Assembly: GCA_022704925.1 (NCBI GenBank)
Contig: JAKJFK010000035.1
Coordinates: forward strand, 1 to 11,646
Reading direction: 5' to 3'
DNA: 11,646 nt
Source: a candidate division TA06 bacterium
GTDB lineage: Bacteria > Ratteibacteria > UBA8468 > MWAK01
The translations under genes were made by a program, and so were the position numbers. Of this stretch, positions 6,437-11,646 are shown in pieces. Under the pieces are notes generated by a model. It was not told the origin of the DNA, did no database searches, and saw only the letters and a list, made by a program, of their open reading frames with translations. The stretch's first letter is position 1; every line of letters starts with the position of its first letter.

Positions 6437-7591
6437 TCAGCCTTTGAGCCCCACAAAACCGGCGCTGACCTCCTCGCCGGAAAGGCGGGTGAATATCTCA
6501 CGGATGGTCTCGATGGTGATGTCCCGGCCGCCCAAACCGGCGATGTAGCCGTTAACCCGGGCCTGGTGTTTGCCGCGGACCAGGGCCGTGGCCAGGTCGG
6601 CATAGATGGGGCCGGTGGCGCCCAGCGAAATGGCCTTGTCCAGCACCGCCACCCGGCCGACACCGGCCAGTGCGGCGCTCACCGCCTCCTCCGGGAAGGG
6701 GCGGTAGGTGACGAGGCGCAGCAGGCCGGCCTTCACGCCTTCCTGGCGCAGGGCGTCAATCGCCTCCTTGATGGTGCCGCAGACCGACCCGGCGGCCACG
6801 ATGGCCAGCTCGGCATCCTCAAGCCGGTATGCTTCGACCAGGCCGCCCGAATTCCGTCCGAACTGCCTGGAAAAATCGGCCGCGATGGAAGGAATAAGTT
6901 TCAGGGCGCCGCGCATGGCCGCGTGCAGATCGTGGCGTATCTCCAGGTAATAATCGGGTCCGGCCAGCGGGCCGAAGGTCATCGGCACGGCCGGGTCCAG
7001 TTTTTCGGTCGGCCGGTAAGGCGGCAGGAACTTGTCCACCTCGGCCGCTTCCGGCACGTCCACCACTTCCAGCCCGTGACTGAGCAGGTAGCCGTCGAGA
7101 CAGACCATGACCGGCACCCGAACTTCGGGCGACTCAGCCAGCCGGTAGGCCTGGAAGATCAGGTCACCGCACTCCTGGCCGGTTTCAGCGTAAAGCTGGA
7201 TCCAGCCGCTATCCCGGACGGCCATCGAATCCTGCTGGTCGTTCCAGATGTTGATCGGGGCCGAAAGGGCCCGGTTGACGCAGGCCAGCACCACCGGCAT
7301 CCTCATGCCGGCGATGTTGAAGAGCACCTCGCTCATCAGGATCAACCCCTGCGAGGAGCTGGCCGAGAAAACCCGCTCACCGGCGGCCGAAGCCCCCAGG
7401 ACCAGGGAAGCGGCCGAATGCTCACTCTCGACATTGATGAACTGGCTCTTCAGCTTGCCGTCGGCCACCATCGAAGCCAGGAACTCCACGATGTGGGTCT
7501 GGGGCGTGATCGGGTAGGCGGAGATCACCCCGGGCCGGCAAAGGGCGACGGCGCGGGCTACCGCATCGGAACCTTCAATGAAATCTTTCAT
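6437..7591 (-). CDS. porA: pyruvate:ferredoxin oxidoreductase, alpha subunit
   Basis: A 384-residue alpha subunit forming the other half of the TPP site. YPITPQ (26-31) carries the conserved Thr29; ESEHSA (55-60) carries the Glu expected to contact the TPP aminopyrimidine ring; SSSQGL (78-83) is conserved. CVNRALSAPINIWNDQQDSM contains Arg107, at the position of the Arg that binds the pyruvate carboxylate in characterised PFORs. The C-terminal third (from about residue 255) is the domain II-type Rossmann-like fold (LAIVAAGS, RLVTYRPFP, VAVLDKAISLG). Together these favour pyruvate. The start codon overlaps the porD stop in ATGA (7588-7591), indicating translational coupling. Length and motifs are complete. 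Confidence 0.93.
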   Translation of the reverse strand: MKDFIEGSDAVARAVALCRPGVISAYPITPQTHIVEFLASMVADGKLKSQFINVESEHSAASLVLGASAAGERVFSASSSQGLILMSEVLFNIAGMRMPVVLACVNRALSAPINIWNDQQDSMAVRDSGWIQLYAETGQECGDLIFQAYRLAESPEVRVPVMVCLDGYLLSHGLEVVDVPEAAEVDKFLPPYRPTEKLDPAVPMTFGPLAGPDYYLEIRHDLHAAMRGALKLIPSIAADFSRQFGRNSGGLVEAYRLEDAELAIVAAGSVCGTIKEAIDALRQEGVKAGLLRLVTYRPFPEEAVSAALAGVGRVAVLDKAISLGATGPIYADLATALVRGKHQARVNGYIAGLGGRDITIETIREIFTRLSGEEVSAGFVGLKG

Positions 7592-7857
7592 CCTTCTGTC
7601 TCCGTGTCTTCGGGAATCATCTCAATGTCCTTCTTGGGACAGACCGCCGCACAGAGGCCGCACCCCTTGCAGTAGACGTAATCGGTCTCGAAACTGTTCT
7701 TGGCCTTGCCGGTAATGATCCCCTCCGGGCAGACCAGCAGGCAGAGCCGGCAGGCGATGCAGTTCTGGCGGAGAAACTTGGGCCGCCGGTCGACCCGCCA
7801 CGAACCGGTCCGGTTATTCCGGGCGCTGCCGGGCCGGGAGTTGATGTTTACCGACAT
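7588..7857 (-). CDS. porD: pyruvate:ferredoxin oxidoreductase, delta subunit (2x[4Fe-4S] ferredoxin)
   Basis: An 89-residue protein with two 4Fe-4S motifs: CIACRLCLLVCP (Cys33, 36, 39, 43) and CKGCGLCAAVCP (Cys63, 66, 69, 73). It carries electrons from the TPP/Fe-S core of the enzyme to external ferredoxin. The N-terminal 30 residues are basic and precede the clusters, as in other PorD subunits. ATG at 7857 is preferred to an in-frame GTG at 7869 because GGGAGG (7862-7867) stands just before it, while the GTG has its purine-rich site too close. With this start the gene overlaps the porG 3' end by 10 bases. It overlaps porA by 4 bases at its other end. Confidence 0.92.
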   Translation of the reverse strand: MSVNINSRPGSARNNRTGSWRVDRRPKFLRQNCIACRLCLLVCPEGIITGKAKNSFETDYVYCKGCGLCAAVCPKKDIEMIPEDTETEG

Positions 7858-8390
7858 GCTACCTCCCACCCCTCCTTGAGGGACGCGATGTTCTTATTGG
7901 CAAGATCCTCGGGAAAGCGCCGGCGGATGACCTCCTCCAGGCTCTCGAGCTTCACGGCGCCGGAAGCGGCGGCGAAGGCCCCGAGCAGAGCGGTGTTGGC
8001 CAGCGGACGACCGATGTGACGACGGGCGATCTCGTTGGCCGGCACGTAGCAAATTTTAACCCCGCCGGAGGGCGGGGTCAGGTTCAGGGGTTTCTCGGCG
8101 TTGATTATCACCACGGCTTTTTCCTTAACGCCGGCCAGCACGTCGACGCTCCGGCAGAGAGTCGGATCGGCCACGATCACGTAATCGGGACGGTAGATCT
8201 GCGAACGCAGCCGAATGGGCTGGTTGGAGATCCGGACGAAGGCGTTCATGGGCGCCCCCATCCGGGCGGCGCCGAAGCTCGGAAACGCGTAGGCGTAACG
8301 CCCCTCAACAAAGATCGCGGTCCCCATCAGGGCGGCGGTGGTGATGGCCCCCTGACCGGCGCGGGCGTGAATCCGCATTTCGGTGATCAT
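7848..8390 (-). CDS. porG: pyruvate:ferredoxin oxidoreductase, gamma subunit
   Basis: A 180-residue gamma subunit (2-oxoacid:acceptor oxidoreductase gamma family, the domain that in fused PFORs lies between the alpha and delta parts). Seen: ARAGQGAITTAALMG (9-23) near the N-terminus, FPSFGAARMGAPMNAFVRI (36-54), PDYVIVADPTL, and a LANTALLGAFA helix (about residue 130), all typical of PorG/PorC. Close homologues usually have E-R/V-R in the SFGA..GAP motif, so A-R-M here is a mild variant. ATG at 8390 has GGAGG about 10 bases upstream, overlapping the TAG of the preceding ferredoxin gene; an internal Met5 is a less likely start. The gene lies 5 bases after the ferredoxin and overlaps porD by 10 bases. 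Confidence 0.92.
   Translation of the reverse strand: MITEMRIHARAGQGAITTAALMGTAIFVEGRYAYAFPSFGAARMGAPMNAFVRISNQPIRLRSQIYRPDYVIVADPTLCRSVDVLAGVKEKAVVIINAEKPLNLTPPSGGVKICYVPANEIARRHIGRPLANTALLGAFAAASGAVKLESLEEVIRRRFPEDLANKNIASLKEGWEVACR
7862..7867 (-). promoter_or_regulatory. ribosome binding site deciding the porD start
   Basis: GGGAGG on the minus strand, inside the last codons of porG, 4 bases before the ATG at 7855-7857. It supports the shorter porD and coupled translation with porG. Confidence 0.6.
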
Positions 8391-8395
8391 TTAGT

Positions 8396-8581
8396 CTATT
8401 CCTCCGAGATGGCGCTGACCGGACAATCCTGAACGGCCTGGCGGGCGCATTCTTCGGCGCTGGCCGGAACCGGATCGACCTTCACCTTGGCCAGGTCGTT
8501 CTCCAGGACAAAAACATCGGGACAGTTGTCGGCGCAGAGACCGCAACCGGTGCAGACATCAGCATCAATCTTGACTTTCAT
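8396..8581 (-). CDS. small single-cluster [4Fe-4S] ferredoxin (Thermotoga/Desulfovibrio type)
   Basis: A 61-residue ferredoxin. Cys10, Cys13, Cys16 and Cys53 are in place to bind one [4Fe-4S] cluster (CTGCGLC and DCPVSAI). Cys20 and Cys45 correspond to the pair that forms a disulfide in Thermotoga maritima ferredoxin, and the spacings match that protein closely. The central part is acidic (VLENDLAKVKVDP), as usual for ferredoxins that dock to oxidoreductases. It is the first gene after the por promoter, ahead of porG, so it is a likely electron acceptor for the enzyme made from the same transcript. ATG follows AGGAGG (8587-8592) at 5 bases. Confidence 0.93.
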   Translation of the reverse strand: MKVKIDADVCTGCGLCADNCPDVFVLENDLAKVKVDPVPASAEECARQAVQDCPVSAISEE

Positions 8582-8628
8582 GACCGCCTCCTGGTTTCGT
8601 GAAAAAGCAAAAAACGGGTTACTTATAA

Positions 8629-8657
8629 ATTATACTCCTTTCGGCAACCCCGGTCAA
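8629..8657 (-). promoter_or_regulatory. sigma70-type promoter of the ferredoxin-porGDAB operon
   Basis: On the minus strand, TTGACC (8652-8657) and TATAAT (8629-8634) are separated by 17 bases: 11 of 12 consensus positions with ideal spacing. The expected start near 8622 gives a leader of about 40 bases containing a T-rich stretch before the ferredoxin ribosome site. Confidence 0.85.
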
Positions 8658-8658
8658 A

Positions 8659-8669
8659 CCTGAAACAGG
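8659..8669. promoter_or_regulatory. small inverted repeat between the divergent promoters, possible operator
   Basis: CCTG AAA CAGG is a perfect 4-bp inverted repeat, placed between the two -35 boxes (8652-8657 and 8677-8682). Its position would let one bound protein affect both promoters. It is short enough to occur by chance. Confidence 0.2.
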
Positions 8670-8676
8670 GCTGCAA

Positions 8677-8705
8677 TTGACAGGGCGGCAGCGCACCGTT
8701 ATAAT
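8677..8705 (+). promoter_or_regulatory. sigma70-type consensus promoter of the sugar-nucleotide operon
   Basis: TTGACA (8677-8682) and TATAAT (8700-8705) are separated by 17 bases, a full 12 of 12 consensus match. The expected start near 8712 gives a leader of about 32 bases to the ATG at 8744. The -35 box lies 19 bases from the -35 box of the opposite promoter. Confidence 0.88.
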
Positions 8706-8743
8706 CATTCTTAAAAGGTTTTGCTCCACCCTGCGAGGCGAGC

Positions 8744-9730
8744 ATGCATACCCTGGTGACCGGGGGCGCCGGCTTCATCGGCAGCCACCTGGTCGAACAA
8801 TTGCTGCAGGCCGGCCACCGCGTGACGGTGGTGGACAACTTCGCCACCGGCCGGCCGGATAACCTCCCGCGCCATGAGAACCTGACGGTGCGCCGGGCCG
8901 ACGTGGCCGATTACGAGGCGATCGCCGGTTACTTCCGGGGCGTGGACTGGGTCTTTCACCTGGCCGCGCTGGCCGACATCGTGCCCTCCATCGTGGAACC
9001 GCTCAAGTACCATCGGGCCAACGTGGACGGCACGGTCGCCGTGCTCCAGGCCTCCCGGGAGGCCGACGTGCGCCGTTTCATCTACACCGCCTCCTCCTCC
9101 GGGTACGGCATCCCGGACCGGTATCCCACCCCGGAGACCGCCGAGATCCGCCCGGAGTATCCCTACGCCCTGACCAAGTATCTCGGGGAGGCCTGCGCCC
9201 TGCACTGGTTCAAGGTCTACCGGCTGCCGGTCGTCTCGCTACGCCTCTTCAACGTCTATGGCCCCCGGGCCCGCACCTCCGGCACCTACGGGGCGGTCTT
9301 CGGGGTCTTCCTGGCCCAGAAGCTCAACGGCCGTCCCTTCACCGTGGTCGGTGACGGGAACCAGACCCGGGATTTCGTCTTTGTCACCGACGTGGCCCGG
9401 GCCTTCATGGCCGCCGCCGAATCCGAAGCCGCCGGCCAGGTCTTCAACGTGGGCAGCGGCCGCCCCCAGAGTATCAACCGGATCGTCGAACTGCTCGGCG
9501 GCGAGAAGATCCACATACCCCGTCGGCCGGGTGAACCGGACTGCACCCACGCGGACATCAGCCGGATCACCGCCACGCTCGGCTGGCGGCCGGAAGTCAG
9601 CCTCGAGGCCGGCGTGAAGATCATGCTGGAGAATATCGATTACTGGAGGCAGGCCCCCCTCTGGACCCCGGAAAAAATCGCCGAGGCCACCCGGGACTGG
9701 TTCACCCACCTGGACAGGAAGGAACCGTGA
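8744..9730 (+). CDS. NAD-dependent epimerase/dehydratase, extended SDR, UDP-glucose 4-epimerase (GalE)-like
   Basis: A 328-residue extended short-chain dehydrogenase acting on a nucleotide-activated sugar. Seen: TGGAGFIGSH (6-15) is the NAD-binding glycine motif, VVDNF supplies Asp31 for the ribose, and FHLAALAD follows at 71-78. The catalytic set is Ser118 in TASSSGYG and Tyr141/Lys145 in YALTK. RLFNVYGPR (167-175), VGDGNQTRDFVFVTDVARA (202-220) and RRPGEPDCTHADI (260-272) bind the sugar nucleotide. The C-terminus after GWRPEVSLEAGV extends into a DYWRQAPLWTPEKIAEATRDWF tail beyond the usual GalE end. Epimerase versus 4,6-dehydratase cannot be settled by eye, though the overall look is GalE-like. 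ATG follows GAGG at 5 bases. Its TGA overlaps the next gene's GTG by 4 bases, so the two are co-translated. Confidence 0.88.
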   Translation: MHTLVTGGAGFIGSHLVEQLLQAGHRVTVVDNFATGRPDNLPRHENLTVRRADVADYEAIAGYFRGVDWVFHLAALADIVPSIVEPLKYHRANVDGTVAVLQASREADVRRFIYTASSSGYGIPDRYPTPETAEIRPEYPYALTKYLGEACALHWFKVYRLPVVSLRLFNVYGPRARTSGTYGAVFGVFLAQKLNGRPFTVVGDGNQTRDFVFVTDVARAFMAAAESEAAGQVFNVGSGRPQSINRIVELLGGEKIHIPRRPGEPDCTHADISRITATLGWRPEVSLEAGVKIMLENIDYWRQAPLWTPEKIAEATRDWFTHLDRKEP

Positions 9731-11253
9731 CCGAATCGCCCAAGCTGAAGGAGCTCGATCAACTGGCCCTGACCCTGGCCGGACTGAAAGGAAAGGGACG
9801 GACCATCGTCCACTGCCACGGGGTCTTCGACCTGCTCCACCCTGGCCACATCAAGCATTTCCAGGCCGCCCGCAAGCTGGGCGACGTCCTGGTGGTCACC
9901 GTCACTCCGGACGAGTACGTCAACAAGGGTCCGGGCCGGCCGGTCTTCAACCAGCGGCTGCGCCTGGAATCGATCGCCGCGCTCGAATGCGTTGATTACG
10001 TAGCCCTCAACCGATGGCCGAGCGCCGAGGAGACGATCCGGAAGCTGAAACCGGACATCTACGTAAAGGGCAGCGATTACGCCGAGTCGAATAAGGACCT
10101 TACCGGCAAGATCAACGAGGAGCGCCGGGCGGTGGAATCGGTCGGCGGCCGGATCCATTTCACCGACGAGGTCACCTTCTCCTCCACCCGGCTGGTCAAC
10201 GCCTTCTTCAGCGTCTACCCGGAGGAGGCCGGCCGCTTCCTGGAGGGCTTCCGCCGTCGCCATTCGGCCGAATCGGTCATCGGCCGCCTCCAGGCGCTGG
10301 CCGGAACCCGGGCCCTGGTCATCGGCGACGCCATCATCGACCAGTATGCCTACTGCCAGCCGATGGGGAAGGCCGGCAAGGAGAGCGTCCTGGTCGCCCG
10401 CCATCTCTCCCGCGAGGAGTTCGCCGGCGGCGCGCTGGCCTGCGCCAACCACCTGGCCGGCTTCTGCCGCGAGGTGACCCTGGTCACCGGCCTTGGCCGC
10501 GGCAATTCCAGGGAGAAGTTCATCCGGGAACGCCTCCGGCCCAACATCAAGCCCGTCTTCTTCAGCCGGAGCGACGCGCCGACCGTGGTCAAGCGCCGCT
10601 TCGTCGAGCCGCCCTTCCTCTCCAAGCTCTTCGAAATCTGCTACCTGAACGACACCAACCTGCCGGCCGAGGTTGAAAAGCGGCTGGCCGCCTTCCTGGA
10701 GCGGGAACTGCCCCGTTACGACCTGGTGGTCGCCGCCGATTTCGGCCACGGCTTCATCACCCCGGCCACCGTGGGACTGCTCAGCCGCCGCGCCCCCTTC
10801 CTGGCCCTCAACACCCAGACCAACAGCGCCAACTCCGGCTACAATCTGGTCACCCGTTACCGCCGGGCCGACTATATCTGCGTGGATGAACCGGAGATGC
10901 GCCTGGCCAACCAGGACCGCTTCGGCCGTCTGGAAAAGATCATCCAGGAGACCGGGAAGCGGCTGGACTGCCGGCGGATCATCGTCACCCGGGGCCACCA
11001 CGGTTCAATCGCCTACGCCGGCGGCCGGAAGTTCTACCAGGTGCCGGTCTTCTCGCGGGAGGTGGTCGACCGGATTGGTGCGGGCGACGCCTACTTCTCG
11101 GTGACGGCCCCCGGGGTCAAATCCGGCTGGCCGATGGACCTGGCGGGTTTCGTCGGCAACGCGGTGGGCGCCCTGGCGGTCCGGATCGTCGGCAACCGAA
11201 GTCCGGTCGAACCGGCCAACCTCTACAAGTTCATCACCGCCCTCTTAAAATGA
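9727..11253 (+). CDS. bifunctional nucleotidyltransferase-PfkB kinase fusion, HldE-like with reversed domain order
   Basis: A 508-residue two-domain protein. Residues ~20-165 form a cytidylyltransferase-fold domain like the C-terminal half of HldE/RfaE: HGVFDLLHPGHIKHF with the HxGH signature at 38-41, PVFNQRLRLESI, KPDIYVKGSDY and SSTRLVN (152-158). Residues ~185-505 form a PfkB/ribokinase-type kinase: LVIGDAIIDQY (197-207), FAGGALACANHLAG (232-245), ICVDEPEMRLA, and DRIGAGDAYFS (448-457) with catalytic Asp454. In HldE the kinase comes first; here the order is reversed. The expected reactions are phosphorylation of a sugar (or sugar phosphate) and transfer of AMP or CMP to the sugar 1-phosphate, as in ADP-heptose synthesis. 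The substrate is inferred from the domains and the GmhA-like gene next door. GTG is the start (preceded by AGGAAGGA), overlapping the SDR stop; its own TGA overlaps the next ATG. Confidence 0.87.
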   Translation: MTESPKLKELDQLALTLAGLKGKGRTIVHCHGVFDLLHPGHIKHFQAARKLGDVLVVTVTPDEYVNKGPGRPVFNQRLRLESIAALECVDYVALNRWPSAEETIRKLKPDIYVKGSDYAESNKDLTGKINEERRAVESVGGRIHFTDEVTFSSTRLVNAFFSVYPEEAGRFLEGFRRRHSAESVIGRLQALAGTRALVIGDAIIDQYAYCQPMGKAGKESVLVARHLSREEFAGGALACANHLAGFCREVTLVTGLGRGNSREKFIRERLRPNIKPVFFSRSDAPTVVKRRFVEPPFLSKLFEICYLNDTNLPAEVEKRLAAFLERELPRYDLVVAADFGHGFITPATVGLLSRRAPFLALNTQTNSANSGYNLVTRYRRADYICVDEPEMRLANQDRFGRLEKIIQETGKRLDCRRIIVTRGHHGSIAYAGGRKFYQVPVFSREVVDRIGAGDAYFSVTAPGVKSGWPMDLAGFVGNAVGALAVRIVGNRSPVEPANLYKFITALLK

Positions 11254-11646
11254 AGATGGCCCGGAAACCCTGCCGATATTTTGAGAACCTGAAGGGTCTG
11301 ATGGCGGCCATCGAGGTGACCGACCGGGAGGAGCGGCGGCTGGACCTGGACTCGGGTGTCAACCGGGCGGTCGAACTGATCCGGGAACTCGCCGGGGCCG
11401 GCGGCCAGCTCTTCTTCATCGGCAACGGCGCCAGCGCCGCCATCGCCAGCCACCAGGCCTCCGACTTCTGGAAGGCCGGCGGCATCCCGACCCGGGCCTT
11501 CAACGATCCGGCCATGCTCACCAGCCTGGGCAATGACCTCGGCTACGAGGAAATCTTCGCCCGGCCGCTGCTGGATTTCGCCCGGCCCGGCGACCTGCTG
11601 GTGGCCATCAGCAGTTCCGGCCGATCGGCCAACATCAGGCGGGCCG
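11250..11646 (+). CDS. SIS-domain phosphosugar isomerase, GmhA-like (3' end outside window)
   Basis: The first 132 residues are visible. They form a SIS domain resembling sedoheptulose-7-phosphate isomerase (GmhA): QLFFIGNGASAAIASH (53-68), FNDPAMLTSLGNDLGYEEIF (84-103), GDLLVAISSSGRSANI (114-129). GmhA converts sedoheptulose 7-phosphate to D-glycero-D-manno-heptose 7-phosphate, the first step to NDP-heptose. His68 matches a metal-binding His of GmhA. At the position of the catalytic/metal Glu (Glu65 in E. coli, compared from memory) there is Asp72. The ATG at 11250 overlaps the TGA of the fusion gene (ATGA), with no separate ribosome site, so translation is probably coupled. ATG at 11256 is an alternative start. 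The remaining catalytic residues lie beyond the window. Confidence 0.85.
   Translation, partial: MKMARKPCRYFENLKGLMAAIEVTDREERRLDLDSGVNRAVELIRELAGAGGQLFFIGNGASAAIASHQASDFWKAGGIPTRAFNDPAMLTSLGNDLGYEEIFARPLLDFARPGDLLVAISSSGRSANIRRA

Noticed and set aside
5907-6548. 213-codon plus-strand frame opposite porB/porA
   Set aside because: Shadow of porB; Gly/Val-rich, no motif.
6566-7675. 369-codon plus-strand frame across porA and porD
   Set aside because: Antisense shadow of porA/porD; His/Gly/Arg-rich without recognisable domains.
8582-8743. Possible riboswitch or small RNA in the divergent intergenic region
   Set aside because: Leaders are only about 30-40 bases after the predicted starts, too short for a riboswitch, and no strong multi-stem structure is visible.
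9258-9617. Ser/Pro-rich 119-codon frame within the SDR gene
   Set aside because: Out-of-frame reading of GC-rich codons in a gene with intact SDR motifs.
9640-11001. Long open frame on the minus strand (453 codons) opposite the nucleotidyltransferase-kinase fusion
   Set aside because: Gly/Ala/Asp-rich, no family motifs; a mirror of a high-GC gene whose plus-strand frame has clear catalytic signatures.
1-11646. CRISPR array, insertion sequence or defence island
   Set aside because: No regularly spaced repeats, no transposase, integrase, nuclease or toxin-antitoxin reading frame could be seen; all sizeable genes have metabolic family signatures.

Overview
The window is GC-rich bacterial DNA, densely packed with genes. 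Two near-consensus sigma70-type promoters and a tRNA with an encoded CCA end support a bacterium. A pyruvate:ferredoxin oxidoreductase operon, a small low-potential-type ferredoxin and a rubrerythrin-like diiron protein suggest an anaerobe or microaerophile. The CBM9-like/GHL10-like glycosidase and the amidohydrolase recall families common in uncultured PVC-type and other polysaccharide-degrading phyla. That placement is an inference; no marker here fixes the phylum.

Layout. (1) Bases 1-1755, plus strand: 3' part of a CBM9-like plus glycosyl-hydrolase-like protein. (2) 1809-2582, plus: a small EstA-type esterase. (3) 2555-2669: a promoter whose -10 box covers the esterase stop codon, followed at once by tRNA-Arg(CCG). 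(4) 2721-3992, plus: class I dihydroorotase. (5) 4074-4979, plus: an Amidohydro_2-type metal hydrolase. (6) 8581 down to 4987, minus: ferredoxin, porG, porD, porA, porB, then a ferritin-like/rubrerythrin gene, in one operon order with overlapping or closely spaced genes. Its end converges on the amidohydrolase, with only 7 bases between the stop codons. (7) 8582-8743: a divergent control region holding two back-to-back promoters, each with a 17-bp spacer. (8) 8744 to the window end, plus: a GalE-type SDR sugar epimerase/dehydratase, a nucleotidyltransferase-PfkB kinase fusion with the reverse domain order to HldE, and a GmhA-like SIS-domain isomerase cut by the window edge, linked by 4-base start/stop overlaps.

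How the genes work together. The por operon would encode a complete four-subunit pyruvate:ferredoxin oxidoreductase with a likely electron-acceptor ferredoxin and an oxygen/peroxide-protective diiron protein. The rightward operon looks like a nucleotide-activated sugar pathway: a ketose-phosphate isomerase, a sugar kinase plus nucleotidyltransferase in one chain, and an NAD-dependent NDP-sugar modifier. This is the logic of NDP-heptose synthesis, but with altered parts. The left-hand genes are a looser assortment (polysaccharide-related hydrolase, esterase, tRNA, pyrimidine synthesis, amidohydrolase).

I found no CRISPR array, insertion sequence, phage gene or obvious defence system. The most unusual items are the inverted HldE-like fusion with its neighbours and the compact divergent promoter region.
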